From an uncultured Chlorobiaceae bacterium (GTDB taxonomy: Bacteria; Bacteroidota; Chlorobiia; Chlorobiales; Chlorobiaceae), in contig CAIXLG010000181.1 of assembly GCA_903920215.1 (NCBI GenBank), positions 1 through 51,708 on the forward strand: 51,708 nucleotides of DNA, given 5' to 3'. A program made the position numbers and the translations under genes. The notes beneath the pieces are model-generated. The model searched no databases. It was not told where the DNA came from and saw only the letters and a list, made by a program, of their open reading frames with translations. Shown in pieces: positions 1 through 13,770 of this stretch (positions within the stretch are counted from its first letter, which is position 1; each line of letters opens with the position of its first letter).

Positions 1-1
1 A

Positions 2-1825
2 ATGAAAAATAAACGTTTTAATCTTCTTCTTATTGCAGTTGTTACCCTGGTGGCGGTCTGGTCTTTATGGCCAACCTGGCGCGACTACTCCCTTTCGAAA
101 CAGCTCAGCACTTTTAAGTCAGCACCTGACAGTCTGCGGTATACGCTGAGTAACCGTGATGAGATTGAGGATGCCCGCAAAAAAAGCCTTAAACTTGGTC
201 TTGATTTGAAAGGTGGTATGCATCTGGTGATGGAAGTTGACCAGGTTGATCTCTTTGATCAGAAAGCCTGGAATAAAGATGCAAAGTTTACCGCAATTAT
301 GAATACCGTCAGGGCTAAGGCATCTAAAAGCGATGCTAAAGTTCTCGATATCCTTACCGGTGAGTTCAAAAATGAAAATATACGCCTGAGCAGGTATTTT
401 TACGACATCCGGAACTCAGATCAGGAAATTGTAAAAAAACTGGAGAAGGAGTCCGAAGATGCTCTCAACCGTGCAAAGGAGATCATTCGCAACCGTATCG
501 ACCAGTACGGCGTTGCTGAACCGGTCATAACAACACAAGGCAGCAGAAAGCTTATCATAGAGCTTCCCGGTGTTTCCGATGAAAACAGGGTGAGAAACCT
601 TCTGAAAGGAACCGCCAAGCTTGAATTCAGGCTTCTCCGTGATCCTGAAATACTTGTCAGAACTCTTGACCGCCTCAACACCTATCTGGTTCAGAACAGT
701 GTGGCTCCACCGAGTGCTCCTGTTGCTGATGCTTCACCGTCCCCATCACCATCAGTTTCATCACCGCTTAAGGCGCCCGTTCCGGCACCAGCCAGACAGG
801 CCTCATCCAAACCGATTTATGATGTAATAACAGAGCGCTCAAAGGATTATGTGATTTCCCTGCTTCATCGCAGTGACATACAGGCCTTGCTGCCGCTGGA
901 TACCGAACTTCTGCTTGCCGCCAAACCGGAAATCGGCAGGAATGGTGAAAAACTCTTTCCGGTCTATCTTGTGAAAAAGACTCCTGAGCTTACTGGCGGT
1001 GTTATTACTGAAGCAAAGGCGACCTTTGGTTCACAGGGTGTCCAGCCGGAAGTGCTTATGGCAATGAACTCTGAGGGAACCTCCAAATGGGCCCGCATTA
1101 CCGGAGCAAATATCGGCAAGCGTATTGCCATCGTTCTTGACGGTGCAGTCTACAGTGCCCCTGTAGTTCAATCGAAAATTCCCAGCGGCAACTCTGTCAT
1201 CAACGGTATTGAGAGTCTTGAAGAGGCAAAAGATCTCGAAATTGTCCTCAAGGCCGGTGCTCTTCCAGCTCCAGTCAGGATCATTGAAGAGCGCTCCGTC
1301 GGACCATCACTCGGAGCAGATTATATTCGCGCTGGAGTCCTCTCGCTCGGCTGGTCATTTCTGGCGGTTTCCGTCTTTATGCTCCTGTACTATAAAAAAG
1401 CTGGTATTGCTGCAGATATCGCTCTTGTGCTTAACATTGTCATTGTCCTTTCCGTACTGGCAGGATTTAATGCATCACTTTCATTGCCGGGTATTGCCGG
1501 TATTGTTCTGACTATTGGAATGGCTGTCGATGCCAACGTTCTGATCTATGAGCGTATACGCGAAGAGCTTGACGGAGGCAAGGTGCTGAAATCTGCTATT
1601 GAAGTCGGGTATGACAGGGCGTTTTCATCGATCCTTGATTCGCATGTCACCACGCTTTGTGCGGCATTTCTGCTCTATACTTACGGAATCGGGCCAATTC
1701 AGGGATTTGCCCTTACCCTTATGATCGGTACTGCCGCCAGCCTGTTTACCTCGATTGTGGTGACTAAAGAGATATTCTCGTTCCTGCTTGACAGGAACCT
1801 TATGACGCAAAAAAGTTTCGGTTAA
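2..1825 (+). CDS. secD: Protein translocase subunit SecD
   Basis: SecD works with SecF in the cytoplasmic membrane and uses the proton gradient to pull exported proteins through SecYEG. The 607-residue product has an N-terminal membrane helix (about residues 7-25), then the D1 motif [12 protein letters not shown] near residue 68, a large periplasmic part, and a C-terminal block of five hydrophobic helices containing the RND-like [17 protein letters not shown] motif. The start codon is the second base of the window; the short basic leader before the first helix fits a true start, so the gene is probably complete. A Pro/Ser/Ala-rich stretch at about residues 230-270 interrupts the periplasmic region and looks like a flexible linker. 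secF follows 21 bases downstream, as in the usual secDF pair. Confidence 0.96.
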   Translation: MKNKRFNLLLIAVVTLVAVWSLWPTWRDYSLSKQLSTFKSAPDSLRYTLSNRDEIEDARKKSLKLGLDLKGGMHLVMEVDQVDLFDQKAWNKDAKFTAIMNTVRAKASKSDAKVLDILTGEFKNENIRLSRYFYDIRNSDQEIVKKLEKESEDALNRAKEIIRNRIDQYGVAEPVITTQGSRKLIIELPGVSDENRVRNLLKGTAKLEFRLLRDPEILVRTLDRLNTYLVQNSVAPPSAPVADASPSPSPSVSSPLKAPVPAPARQASSKPIYDVITERSKDYVISLLHRSDIQALLPLDTELLLAAKPEIGRNGEKLFPVYLVKKTPELTGGVITEAKATFGSQGVQPEVLMAMNSEGTSKWARITGANIGKRIAIVLDGAVYSAPVVQSKIPSGNSVINGIESLEEAKDLEIVLKAGALPAPVRIIEERSVGPSLGADYIRAGVLSLGWSFLAVSVFMLLYYKKAGIAADIALVLNIVIVLSVLAGFNASLSLPGIAGIVLTIGMAVDANVLIYERIREELDGGKVLKSAIEVGYDRAFSSILDSHVTTLCAAFLLYTYGIGPIQGFALTLMIGTAASLFTSIVVTKEIFSFLLDRNLMTQKSFG

Positions 1826-1846
1826 TTATTCAACACCTAGCAACTC

Positions 1847-2782
1847 ATGAGGATTTTTCATAAAACCAGATTTGATTTTATACGATTCCGTAAAATTGCC
1901 TACGTCTTTTCACTCGTTATTCTTGCATCAGGCATGATATCACTGGCGGTTAAAGGCTTGAATTACGGCATCGACTTCAGGGGCGGATCTGAAGTGCTGA
2001 TACGGTTTGATAAGAATATCGATGTCAGTACCGTTCGCTCTGTCCTTGATGCGGCAGGAGTTTCAGGATCGCTGAAGCAGTATGGACTTGACCGTTCGTT
2101 TCTGTTCAGTACCGTGTTCAATGGTGATACCAACGATTTGAAATCACTTGTTTCGCATGCTTTAAACGACCGCCTCAAAAACAATCATCACGAAATTGTC
2201 CGTGTTGAAGCTGTCGGACCAAGCATCGCATCCGATTTGAAATGGTCTGCTGTAAAAGCACTCCTGGCTTCACTTTTAGCAATTCTTCTCTATGTTGGAT
2301 TCCGCTTTGAGCTGAAATTTGCAACTGCCGGAGTGGTTGCCATTTTTCATGATATCCTTACTGTTCTAGGGCTCTTCAGTCTACTCGGAGGATTGTTTGA
2401 TTTTATGCCCCTTGAAATGGATCAGAGCATCATAGCCGCATTTCTTACCATCGCAGGCTACTCCATTACCGATACCGTTGTTGTCTACGACCGTATAAGA
2501 GAGCGCATTCGCGGCCAGAAACCCTCTGACTATGAACGCATTTTTAATGAAAGCATGAACCAGACTCTCAGCCGGACAATTATAACATCCAGTACGGTGC
2601 TGCTCTCTGTTCTGGTTCTCTTTATCTTTGCAGGGCCGGCTATAAGAGGGTTTGCTTTTGCCGTGTTCATCGGCATTCTTATTGGCACCTATTCCTCAAT
2701 CTTTGTTGCAGCACCTCTTGTCTATGACTGGCTGAGGGTGTCAAAAAGCCCTGTTCATCTTAGAGGAAGCAAGGTATCCTGA
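1847..2782 (+). CDS. secF: Protein translocase subunit SecF
   Basis: Partner of SecD in proton-driven protein export. The 311-residue product starts with a membrane helix (about residues 17-38), then the SecF signature GIDFRGGSEVLIRF, a periplasmic domain, and five C-terminal helices with the ITDTVVVYDRIRE motif, the counterpart of the SecD motif. Length and order of parts are normal for a separate SecF. It lies in the same operon as secD. Between its stop and the next gene is a small GC hairpin, CCCCC-TTTT-GGGGG at 2792-2805, without a T tract, so it is not a convincing terminator. Confidence 0.96.
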   Translation: MRIFHKTRFDFIRFRKIAYVFSLVILASGMISLAVKGLNYGIDFRGGSEVLIRFDKNIDVSTVRSVLDAAGVSGSLKQYGLDRSFLFSTVFNGDTNDLKSLVSHALNDRLKNNHHEIVRVEAVGPSIASDLKWSAVKALLASLLAILLYVGFRFELKFATAGVVAIFHDILTVLGLFSLLGGLFDFMPLEMDQSIIAAFLTIAGYSITDTVVVYDRIRERIRGQKPSDYERIFNESMNQTLSRTIITSSTVLLSVLVLFIFAGPAIRGFAFAVFIGILIGTYSSIFVAAPLVYDWLRVSKSPVHLRGSKVS

Positions 2783-2843
2783 AACGCATATCCCCCTTTT
2801 GGGGGCTGGATTAAACAATATTTATACACCTAAGGAGTTTGGG

Positions 2844-6197
<3,354 letters not shown>

Positions 6198-6216
6198 TTA
6201 TCTGTGCCTTATGTGC

Positions 6217-6600
6217 TCAGTAATCAGCCCAGAAAGCATCAATATAATGTTCAATAACAAAAGAGGTTATAAGGTCCTCTCCTTCACATGCAGCCAGTAC
6301 CGTGACAACATCAAACCGGCAATCTGTTTCACATTCCCCAGTAAAAGCAAGATATGCTTTGGCCGCCTTTATGATCTCTCTCTGTTTGGTAATAGTCACA
6401 GCCTCAGCCGGATGACCTTTTTCCCGGGAGGAGCGGGTTTTTACCTCGATAAAGCAGAGTGTTTTCTTATACCGGGCAATAATATCAATCTCATTGCGAT
6501 GGTATCTGTAATTGCGCTGGAGAATACGGTACCCTTTTTCTGCCAGGTAGTCGGCAGCAAATCGTTCGCCCTCTTTTCCGAGCAGATGGGGATCAAGCAT
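6217..6600 (-). CDS. YraN family (UPF0102) putative endonuclease
   Basis: Small 127-residue protein of the YraN/UPF0102 family, which has a restriction-endonuclease-like fold; its cellular role is not established. The sequence opens with [18 protein letters not shown] and carries the PD-(D/E)XK-like core [10 protein letters not shown] (about residues 35-44) followed by IEVKTRSS (about 51-58), so the Asp and Glu-X-Lys positions are intact. It starts eight bases after the rnhB stop, so the two are very likely co-transcribed. The rnhB-yraN neighbour pair is common in many bacteria. Confidence 0.85.
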   Translation of the reverse strand: MLDPHLLGKEGERFAADYLAEKGYRILQRNYRYHRNEIDIIARYKKTLCFIEVKTRSSREKGHPAEAVTITKQREIIKAAKAYLAFTGECETDCRFDVVTVLAACEGEDLITSFVIEHYIDAFWADY

Positions 6601-6608
6601 GGGCAGCG

Positions 6609-7226
6609 TTATTTTTCCCCAAGTTGTTTTAGCTTGAAGCTTTTACGGTGAATCGGGCACCTCCCGTGCTCTATAATAGCCTTGACGTGTTCCCCTGTGC
6701 CATAGCCGACATGCCGCAGAAAGCCATACTCCGGCCACTCTTTGCTGTATGCCGCCATAATCCCGTCCCGATGAGTTTTAGCCAGCACCGAAGCTGCAGC
6801 AATCGAAAACACCAGGGAATCTCCTTTCACAATGGTTGTATAGGGAATCCCGAGGTTTGTCTTGAACCTGTTGCCGTCAACAAGCAGAAGATCCGGCCTG
6901 ACCGGAAGCAACTCAACCGCACTGTTCATGGCAAGCATGGTTGCCTGAAGGATATTTATCTGGTCAATAGTGTCGGGTTCAACAGCTGCAACAGCCCATC
7001 CGAGAGCATGTTTTTTTATTTCCAAAGTAAGCTCCTCCCGCACTCTGGCGGAAAGCTTTTTGGAGTCATTCAGCTTTTCCAGCACACTGCCGTCAGGTTT
7101 GAACCAGCGGGGAAACACCACTGCACCAGCAACCACCGGCCCAGCCAGAGGCCCCCGTCCAACCTCATCAATACCGCATATAATTTCGGTCATCTCCCAC
7201 AAGGGAAATTCATAGTCGGTTTTCAT
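6609..7226 (-). CDS. rnhB: Ribonuclease HII
   Basis: Removes RNA from RNA-DNA hybrids and single ribonucleotides from DNA. The 205-residue product has the [21 protein letters not shown] block, including the catalytic Asp-Glu pair and the GRG motif, a LLLVDGN motif with the third acidic residue, and the [20 protein letters not shown] block typical of RNase HII. The start is uncertain: ATG at 7226 gives an extra 11 residues, while an in-frame ATG at 7193 ([12 protein letters not shown]) is closer to the common family start. Neither has a well-spaced ribosome binding site. It is first of an rnhB-yraN pair and divergent from the RNase E/G gene. Confidence 0.93.
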   Translation of the reverse strand: MKTDYEFPLWEMTEIICGIDEVGRGPLAGPVVAGAVVFPRWFKPDGSVLEKLNDSKKLSARVREELTLEIKKHALGWAVAAVEPDTIDQINILQATMLAMNSAVELLPVRPDLLLVDGNRFKTNLGIPYTTIVKGDSLVFSIAAASVLAKTHRDGIMAAYSKEWPEYGFLRHVGYGTGEHVKAIIEHGRCPIHRKSFKLKQLGEK

Positions 7227-7616
7227 CTCTTGGTTATTTTGTCAATCAGGATGTCTGGCATATGATCAGCTCAATACAATGTTGAAATAAAAGTATAAAA
7301 TGAATGTATACTTCCTTTCGATGCGGATGAAAGAATAAATTGGATCAGCTTGCTGAACCCAGGGTGCTTCAGTGGCGTTTTGCTGATTCCTTATATAATT
7401 TCTTATCTTGATCGTTGGTTTGCAGGTACGTTTTCCAGCGTGCTATCTGGTTTTCCTGTCGAAATGCATTGATGGGTATATCAGGGTTACTCCTGATGAG
7501 CTTCGTTGTCGCTTTGCATGTTTCTGCGACAGGTTGGTTTCAAGCCGTAATTGCGGCTTAACGAGTGATAAAAGGGGCTTGTCCCCTGGTTCTTACCATT
7601 ATAAAAGAGTGAGCGA
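7227..7616 (+). promoter_or_regulatory. Long leader of the RNase E/G gene with three successive hairpins
   Basis: This 390-base stretch has no convincing gene. Just before the RNase E/G start it holds three stem-loops: GTCGC/GCGAC at 7508-7530, AAGCCG/CGGCTT at 7542-7559, and AGGGG/CCCCT at 7573-7587. A possible promoter lies at TTGAAA (7282-7287) and TATACT (7307-7312), but the 19-base spacing makes it weak. In E. coli, rne controls its own mRNA through hairpins in a long leader, so a similar role here is a reasonable inference, not something the sequence proves. Confidence 0.4.
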
Positions 7617-9302
7617 ATGAAGAAGAGTTCGAATAAGCAGTTGTTGATGAACAAGACCGGCGACGAGATACAGGTTGCGCTTGTTGAAGAGGGTCGTCTG
7701 GTCGAGTTGATTATTGAGCGCCCTGAAAGCAAGAGAAGTATTGGTGATATTTATCTTGGCCGGGTGCATAAGGTTATCGAAGGGTTGAAAGCGGCGTTTG
7801 TCGATATAGGGCAGAAGTCCGACGGGTTTCTTCATTTTTCCGATGTTGGCACTACCAGTGAGGATTACCGCGCACTGATCGAGGATGATGATGATGATGA
7901 AACTGTCGCCGGAACTGAAGAAGAAGGTGAGGAAGGAGTTCTTTCTGTTGAAGCGCCTGTTGCAGAGCAGAATGTGAAAGCATCTGCACGCAGCGGCAAC
8001 AAGCGGATTCCGGCTGATACCGAGGACAAGTCTGAAAAACGTCAGTCCTATACCCAGATTATTGCAGGCAAGCTTAAGCCGAACGACTCAATTCTTGTCC
8101 AGGTTATCAAGGAGCCCATCAGCAGCAAGGGCTCGCGCCTTACTTCCGATATTACCATTGCGGGCCGTTTTATGGTGCTTCTTCCTTTTGGCGGAGGTCA
8201 GGTAGCTGTTTCCCGCAGAGTTGTCGTACGTAAAGAGAGGGGAAGGTTAAAAAAACTTGTCCGCTCCATGCTTCCGGAAGGGTTCGGGGCGATCATCCGT
8301 ACGGTTGCCGAAGATCAGGAGGAGACACTGTTGAAACAGGATCTCGAAAAACTTCTGGCAAAGTGGACGCAGATTGAGGAAAAGCTTCAGGATGCCGCTC
8401 CTCCGCAGCTGATTTTCAAGGAGGACACCATTATATCAAGCGTTCTTCGCGACTCCCTCACCTCCGACGTTACTGAAATTGTTGCCAATTCGCCAGTCAT
8501 TTACAAAGAGACGCTGAACTATATACAGTGGGCGGCTCCTGAAATGGTGAAAAATGTCAGCCTCTACCAAGGGAAGCTTCCTTTATTTGAAGGCTATGGT
8601 ATTGCCAAAGATGTCGAATCAATCTTTTCCCGCAAAGTGTGGCTCAAGTCCGGCGGGTATATCATTATCGAGCATACCGAAGCCATGGTGGTTGTTGACG
8701 TCAACAGTGGCCGTTACGCTGCCAAGCGCGAGCAGGAGGAGAACTCTCTTAAGACCAACCTTGAGGCGGCCCGAGAGGTTGTCCGGCAGCTGAGGCTTCG
8801 CGATATCGGCGGCATTATTGTCGTTGACTTCATCGATATGCTCGATCAGAAAAATGCCAAAAAGGTCTACGACTCCATGAAAACTGAATTGCGCAACGAT
8901 AGGGCAAAATCCAATATTCTGCCCATGTCCGATTTCGGAATCATGCAGATTACCCGTGAAAGGATACGTCCGAGCCTGATGCAGCGTATGGGCGATCAGT
9001 GCCCGGCCTGCGGGGGAAGTGGTGTTGTGCAGGCAAGGTTTACGACCATCAACCAGATTGAGCGGTGGTTGAGAAAGTATGCGCTTCAGCACGCCATGCG
9101 TTTTCAGCAGCTTGATCTTTATGTGAGCCCGACGGTTGTCGAGCCGCTGCGTAACAGCGATATGAAAACAGAGCTGAAATGGTTTCTCCAGCACATGCTC
9201 TTTGTTCAGGTGAAGGCGGACGAGAGCCTCAGAAGCGACGATTTCAGATTCTACAGCAGAAAAAACAACAAGGATATTACCGCTGAATACGGCGATATCT
9301 AA
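7617..9302 (+). CDS. rng: Ribonuclease E/G family endoribonuclease
   Basis: Single-strand RNA endonuclease for mRNA turnover and rRNA or tRNA processing. The 561-residue protein has an S1 RNA-binding domain (about residues 35-180), an RNase-H-like nuclease core and a Zn-link. Catalytic Asp361 (VVVDVNSG) and Asp404 (VVDFIDM) are 43 residues apart, the same spacing as the E. coli pair, and the Zn-link CPACGGSG starts at Cys462. Length and absence of a long disordered tail fit RNase G or a short RNase E. The S1 domain is split by an acidic low-complexity insert at about residues 85-140 (DDDDDE and EEEGEEG runs). Upstream lies a structured leader that may give self-control. dapD follows 17 bases downstream. 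Confidence 0.92.
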   Translation: MKKSSNKQLLMNKTGDEIQVALVEEGRLVELIIERPESKRSIGDIYLGRVHKVIEGLKAAFVDIGQKSDGFLHFSDVGTTSEDYRALIEDDDDDETVAGTEEEGEEGVLSVEAPVAEQNVKASARSGNKRIPADTEDKSEKRQSYTQIIAGKLKPNDSILVQVIKEPISSKGSRLTSDITIAGRFMVLLPFGGGQVAVSRRVVVRKERGRLKKLVRSMLPEGFGAIIRTVAEDQEETLLKQDLEKLLAKWTQIEEKLQDAAPPQLIFKEDTIISSVLRDSLTSDVTEIVANSPVIYKETLNYIQWAAPEMVKNVSLYQGKLPLFEGYGIAKDVESIFSRKVWLKSGGYIIIEHTEAMVVVDVNSGRYAAKREQEENSLKTNLEAAREVVRQLRLRDIGGIIVVDFIDMLDQKNAKKVYDSMKTELRNDRAKSNILPMSDFGIMQITRERIRPSLMQRMGDQCPACGGSGVVQARFTTINQIERWLRKYALQHAMRFQQLDLYVSPTVVEPLRNSDMKTELKWFLQHMLFVQVKADESLRSDDFRFYSRKNNKDITAEYGDI

Positions 9303-9319
9303 TAACAAGACAGTGTTTT

Positions 9320-10183
9320 ATGGGACAGTATGATTCGTTGAAACAGGATATTCTAGGCTTTTCATCGTTAGGCGCGGCTGCGCTCTGGGAAATTCCGGAG
9401 GCCCGCAATGTGTTTGATCGGTTCAAGCAGCTGCTCAATGCCGGTCTGGTAAGGGCGGCTGAAAAATCCGGTGAGGATTGGATGGTCAACGCTTGGGTAA
9501 AAGAGGGTATTTTACTCGGCATGCGACTCGGACGACTGCAGGAAAGTCATGTTTTGCATGATGGACAGGGTGCCGGGCTTACCTTTATCGACAAGGATAC
9601 CTATCCGCTTAAAACGATGACGCTTGAAAACAGTGTCCGCATTGTGCCCGGAGGATCGGCAGTTCGCGATGGTTCCTATCTTGCGCCTTCAGTTGTCATG
9701 ATGCCTCCTGCTTATGTTAACGTAGGAGCCTATGTTGATGAGGGAACCATGATCGATTCTCATGCCCTTGTAGGGAGCTGTGCTCAGGTTGGTAAAAAGG
9801 TGCACCTTTCAGCAGGCGTACAGGTGGGTGGTGTGCTTGAACCAGTCGGGGCTATACCCGTTGTTATCGAAGATGAGGTGATGGTCGGCGGCAACTGCGG
9901 TATTTATGAAGGCACTATTGTCAGGGAGCGGGCGGTTATAGGGACAGGGGTTATTCTCAATGGGTCAACGCCAGTGTATGATCTGGCGCGCAATGCCATC
10001 TACAGAAAAACCCCTGAAGCGCCTCTGATTATTCCTTCCGGAGCTGTCGTTGTTGCCGGTTCCCGCAAGATCAAAGGTGAGTTTGCTGCCGAACACGGTC
10101 TTTCAATCTATACACCTGTTATTATCAAATACCGTGATGGACGTACAGACAGTGCAACGGCTCTTGAAGAGGCTCTCCGGTAA
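9320..10183 (+). CDS. dapD: 2,3,4,5-tetrahydropyridine-2,6-dicarboxylate N-succinyltransferase
   Basis: Succinylates tetrahydrodipicolinate in the lysine and meso-diaminopimelate pathway, using succinyl-CoA. The 287-residue product has an N-terminal helical domain ([14 protein letters not shown]) followed by a left-handed beta-helix made of hexapeptide repeats (about residues 105-245), including [36 protein letters not shown] and [15 protein letters not shown]. These match DapD and not the acetyltransferase DapH. Length is close to the family norm. It sits 17 bases after the RNase E/G gene and 6 bases before the ctp gene, so the three may share a transcript. Confidence 0.93.
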   Translation: MGQYDSLKQDILGFSSLGAAALWEIPEARNVFDRFKQLLNAGLVRAAEKSGEDWMVNAWVKEGILLGMRLGRLQESHVLHDGQGAGLTFIDKDTYPLKTMTLENSVRIVPGGSAVRDGSYLAPSVVMMPPAYVNVGAYVDEGTMIDSHALVGSCAQVGKKVHLSAGVQVGGVLEPVGAIPVVIEDEVMVGGNCGIYEGTIVRERAVIGTGVILNGSTPVYDLARNAIYRKTPEAPLIIPSGAVVVAGSRKIKGEFAAEHGLSIYTPVIIKYRDGRTDSATALEEALR

Positions 10184-10189
10184 GTAATT

Positions 10190-11914
10190 GTGAAACGCTC
10201 CGGAATGAGTAAAGAGTGCCCCCAGAGGGGAAATTCGCTGCACCGCAGGGTGCGGGGCGTTCTTGTGCTTCTTTTATTGTTCTGCTCTGTGCCATGCACG
10301 CCGCTTTATTCCGCAACAGCTCCTGCCAGCAGGGAGTACTTCGATATCGTTAAAAGTATCGACCTCTTTGGCGAGGTTTATCGCGAAGTTTCAAAAAGTT
10401 ATGTCGATACGCCGAATGTCAGCCAGATGATCTACGCCGGTATCGACGGTATGCTCCATACCCTCGATCCCTATACGGTATTTCTTAATGAAGAGGATTC
10501 GGGTGACCTCGATGATCTTACCAGCGGACAGTATGCCGGTATTGGCGTCATCATTTCTCCCGTTGACGGAGTGCTTTATGTTACATCGGTTGTTGACGGC
10601 AGTGCTGCAGCAAAGGCCGGCATAAGGGCCGGGGATGCTATTGTTTCCATCGGCAGCAAAGATGTAAGGAGGTCGCCGTTCAGAGAGGTGAAGTCACTGA
10701 TGAAGGGAGTCGCCGGAAGTCCACTGTCGCTCAAGCTGGAGCGTGAGGGTTCACCGCCTTTCTCCGTAACGGTTATCCGCGAAGAGGTGCGAGTCAGTCC
10801 GGTAAGTTATTCCGCTATTATCGATGGCATCGGCTACGTCGAGATGAAAAACTTCAGTTCTCATTCAGCGGAAAATTTACGTGAAGCCATACTGACTCTT
10901 GAGCGTCAGGCTGCAGAGAAGCAAGTGCCGATGAAAGGGATGATTCTTGATCTCCGTAACAATCCCGGCGGACTCCTGACGGTTGCCGTTGATGTCGCCT
11001 CGCTTTATGTAAACAAAGGCAGTTTAGTTGTTTCAATTCGAGGACGGGTGCCGGAAACTTCAAAAACCTATGTAACATCCGTTTCTCCTCTCAATGCTTC
11101 CCTTCCGCTTGCGGTGCTTATCAATTCCGAGAGCGCATCTGCTTCGGAAATTGTAGCCGGCGCAATCCAGGATCTTGACCGCGGGGTAGTTATCGGTGAA
11201 CGTTCCTTCGGTAAAGGACTGGTACAGTCCGTGATAAAGATATCCTACAATAATACCCTCAAGCTTACAACAGCCAAGTATTATACTCCCTCCGGTCGTC
11301 TGATCCAGAAAGAAAAAGAGGCCATAAGCGATTCGCATCAGGTGCTTCACAAGGTAAAAGAGGATTCAGCAGCAAAGGTCTTCTATACCAGAGGCAAAAG
11401 AAAAGTCTATGGCAACGGCGGTATTACGCCTGATATCCAGCTAGCTGATCCGGCGCGTTCATCTTATATAGCTGCCCTTCGAAAGAAAGGCATGCTTTTT
11501 CTCTTTCCTGCCCTCTATTGTTCTTCTCACCCGATTATGCCTCTCCTGCCGTTGGATCACAAGGCTCTCTTGGCCTCCTTCAGTGACTTTCTGCATAGAA
11601 AAAACTTTACCTACACTTCTGAGCCTGAACGACGTTTCAATGAATTGAAAGAGAGCATGACAAAAACGTCAGGCTATAAAGATGCCGAATGGGTGAAAAT
11701 GCATACAGGACTCCATCAGGAAGTCAACAGGCTCAAGGAGCTGGAGAGAGCAAAAGAGTCTGAAAAAGTCGCGCAATTGCTGGAAGAGGAGATTATCCGG
11801 CATTACAACGAGCGCCTTGCCCGTAAAACAGAACTCGATCACGATCCTGTTGTGAAAAAAGCACTTGAAGTGCTCTCCGATTCCCGGAAATACTCAGGGA
11901 TTCTTCATCCCTGA
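10190..11914 (+). CDS. Carboxyl-terminal processing protease (S41 family, CtpA/Prc-like)
   Basis: Periplasmic serine protease that trims or degrades proteins from the C-terminus. The start used is GTG at 10190; ATG at 10205 is an alternative and does not alter the domains. A basic leader and hydrophobic segment (RGVLVLLLLFCSV) form a signal peptide. Then follow an N-terminal helical part, a PDZ domain (about residues 105-200, with GQYAGIGVIIS and AGIRAGDAIVSI) and the S41 core. The Ser-Lys dyad is visible as Ser317 in SASASEIV and Lys342 in ERSFGKGLVQ, 25 residues apart as in E. coli Prc. A long C-terminal helical extension carries charged coiled-coil-like stretches. The last 10 bases overlap the convergent DUF2499 gene. 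Confidence 0.92.
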   Translation: MKRSGMSKECPQRGNSLHRRVRGVLVLLLLFCSVPCTPLYSATAPASREYFDIVKSIDLFGEVYREVSKSYVDTPNVSQMIYAGIDGMLHTLDPYTVFLNEEDSGDLDDLTSGQYAGIGVIISPVDGVLYVTSVVDGSAAAKAGIRAGDAIVSIGSKDVRRSPFREVKSLMKGVAGSPLSLKLEREGSPPFSVTVIREEVRVSPVSYSAIIDGIGYVEMKNFSSHSAENLREAILTLERQAAEKQVPMKGMILDLRNNPGGLLTVAVDVASLYVNKGSLVVSIRGRVPETSKTYVTSVSPLNASLPLAVLINSESASASEIVAGAIQDLDRGVVIGERSFGKGLVQSVIKISYNNTLKLTTAKYYTPSGRLIQKEKEAISDSHQVLHKVKEDSAAKVFYTRGKRKVYGNGGITPDIQLADPARSSYIAALRKKGMLFLFPALYCSSHPIMPLLPLDHKALLASFSDFLHRKNFTYTSEPERRFNELKESMTKTSGYKDAEWVKMHTGLHQEVNRLKELERAKESEKVAQLLEEEIIRHYNERLARKTELDHDPVVKKALEVLSDSRKYSGILHP

Positions 11915-12591
11915 TTTTTCAGCAGCTGGTCCGCCTCGAACTCCCGGATTTTACGATGTGCACCAAAAGCAATCATAAGATTGCTCACCGTCAGCAGGCT
12001 TTCAGCAAGTCCGTGGAGCAGGTCGTCGTGTGAAAGGCTTGGAAAGCCCCGAACATCAGTGGCAAGATAGATGCAGAAGACCGTTACGGAAATAAAGACA
12101 AGTACAAACCAGAACCCTGCAATGGTAAGCGGAGAAAAAACAGTCGGATCCCTTCTGTACAGCACAAGCAGCAGCACAAGAAATGTAAGATAGACGATGC
12201 TTGAGAGCTGCAGGATGGTGTCAAAAATATCTGCACCCATGTAGGATTGCGGTTTTCCGGCAAATACAATAGCGGCAACTGCAGCGGTATAGCCGGCTGT
12301 CTGCGTTTTTTTTGTGGTTTTCAGAAGATTCAGTGTCGCCCACAACAGTGAAATGCTGCCGAAAAAATTGATCACCTCCGACAAATCCAGAAGGAGCGGA
12401 ATGGAGTCAGTGGAGATGTGATAACCAAGAACAAAAAAACTCCCGACCCAGTGAGGCAGCATGGCAATGCCAAAGAGCCTTATCTCCCGCCTTCCGGTCA
12501 GTGTGCCGTATCGAAAAATCAGAAAGGCCCCGATTCCCCACTCAAGGGCCGAAGAGATATGGATGATCCAGTTCGGAAAAGAGAGGAGCAT
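11905..12591 (-). CDS. Ycf49-like DUF2499/DUF3593 membrane protein
   Basis: A 228-residue protein with about six or seven hydrophobic segments. The N-terminal part (FPNWIIHISSALEWGIG, FRYGTLTGRREIRLFGIAMLPHW) is recognisably the DUF2499 family known from cyanobacteria and plastids (Ycf49-like). The second part resembles DUF3593, which often accompanies it. No biochemical function is established for the family. The bchP stop codon and this start abut exactly (TAAATG), so translation is likely coupled to bchP. That suggests a job in the photosynthetic membrane or in pigment or isoprenoid metabolism, but this is inference. Its 3' end overlaps the convergent protease gene by 10 bases. Confidence 0.72.
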   Translation of the reverse strand: MLLSFPNWIIHISSALEWGIGAFLIFRYGTLTGRREIRLFGIAMLPHWVGSFFVLGYHISTDSIPLLLDLSEVINFFGSISLLWATLNLLKTTKKTQTAGYTAAVAAIVFAGKPQSYMGADIFDTILQLSSIVYLTFLVLLLVLYRRDPTVFSPLTIAGFWFVLVFISVTVFCIYLATDVRGFPSLSHDDLLHGLAESLLTVSNLMIAFGAHRKIREFEADQLLKNQG

Positions 12592-13734
12592 TTAAGAGCC
12601 TTTGATCAAGTGGTAGATGTTTTTGGAAAAAATTTTCATCTGGGTTGACCAGGGCGCCGGTATCATCTTTTTATAGAGATAGGAGTCAAAGGTGATCCTC
12701 TGTACATCATCATCAGCGCAAATGGCCACAAAACTCTCCCTCAGGCGGTCATTGCGGTAGTACATAGCCTGCAGCACTTCAAGTCCGAAGAAGATAGGTG
12801 CATAGAGTTTTCTGAACTCATCTTCATAGTTCTTGAGCGGGGTATTCTTTTTCAGGTGTTCAATCATTGCTCGCGCTCCCAGCTTACCGGAGCGCATGGC
12901 GAAGAAAATGCCCTCACCGTTAGCAGGTGTTACAAGTCCGGCAGCATCCCCTACCAGTATTGACTTCTCCGCAGTAAACGATTTACGAGGCTTCATCGGA
13001 ATTTTAGCAGCCTCGTCCAGGTATGGCGTATCGGTAATCCCTATTTTCTGAATAAAGCGCTTCTGGAGCGCCTTGATATTATATTTGTTGTCCTCTGTGC
13101 CGGTGCCGATAGCCAGGTGATCGGCCTTTGGAAAAATCCATCCGTAAAAGTCTGGCGAGACTTCTCCATCAAACCAGATTTCAACAATATCGCTGAATTT
13201 CCGGATGGAAGGTGTGTACTTGAATCGCTGCTGCATGGCGATAACTTTCAGCTCGTTCGCTGGAAAGTGCAGCTCATCGGCGGTTTTGGAGTTTGCCCCG
13301 TCAGCGCCGATAATTCTGAGTGCTTCAACTGGAGGCACCTTGTCGTTTAGAGTACTGATTACAAAGCCGTTTGCGGAAGGGCGGATGGTATTCACCAGAC
13401 CTTCAAGCACAACCGCACCCGCTTTTTCAGCTTCAGAACGCAGCCAGCTGTCAAATTTCTCACGCCTTACCATGCCGACATAACCGTTCGGCATACGCAT
13501 CTCAATAACTCTGCCTTTCGGAGAGCGAGCCCTCATGCGGGAGAGTTTCTTTTCCACCAGTTCAGCAGGAATGTTGAACTCTTCAATAAGGCCAAGAGGA
13601 ATGGCCCCTCCGCATGGCTTGACATTGTCAAAGTTACGCTCAAAGAGAACCGTTGACACCCCTGCACGGGCTAGTTCCGCTGCAGCAACAGCTCCTGAAG
13701 GTCCTCCACCTATGACTGCGACATCGTAAAGCAT
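12592..13734 (-). CDS. bchP: Geranylgeranyl reductase family flavoprotein, probably BchP
   Basis: Reduces geranylgeranyl groups to phytyl groups, needed for (bacterio)chlorophyll side chains and possibly quinones. The 380-residue protein starts with the FAD dinucleotide-binding motif [19 protein letters not shown], followed by [17 protein letters not shown], which is typical of the family. A second FAD motif is [20 protein letters not shown] (about residues 265-285). Upstream is glyS (36 bases away). Downstream the Ycf49-like gene begins directly at the stop codon. Chlorobi carry more than one member of this family, so the exact substrate (chlorophyll, bacteriochlorophyll or menaquinone tail) is not settled by sequence alone. 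Confidence 0.82.
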   Translation of the reverse strand: MLYDVAVIGGGPSGAVAAAELARAGVSTVLFERNFDNVKPCGGAIPLGLIEEFNIPAELVEKKLSRMRARSPKGRVIEMRMPNGYVGMVRREKFDSWLRSEAEKAGAVVLEGLVNTIRPSANGFVISTLNDKVPPVEALRIIGADGANSKTADELHFPANELKVIAMQQRFKYTPSIRKFSDIVEIWFDGEVSPDFYGWIFPKADHLAIGTGTEDNKYNIKALQKRFIQKIGITDTPYLDEAAKIPMKPRKSFTAEKSILVGDAAGLVTPANGEGIFFAMRSGKLGARAMIEHLKKNTPLKNYEDEFRKLYAPIFFGLEVLQAMYYRNDRLRESFVAICADDDVQRITFDSYLYKKMIPAPWSTQMKIFSKNIYHLIKGS

Positions 13735-13770
13735 TCTAATAAAAAGTAATTAACCGGCATTAACCCAAGC

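Noticed and set aside
2792-2805. Terminator between secF and the surA-like gene
   Set aside because: Only a five-base GC stem with no T tract; read-through into the next gene is just as likely.
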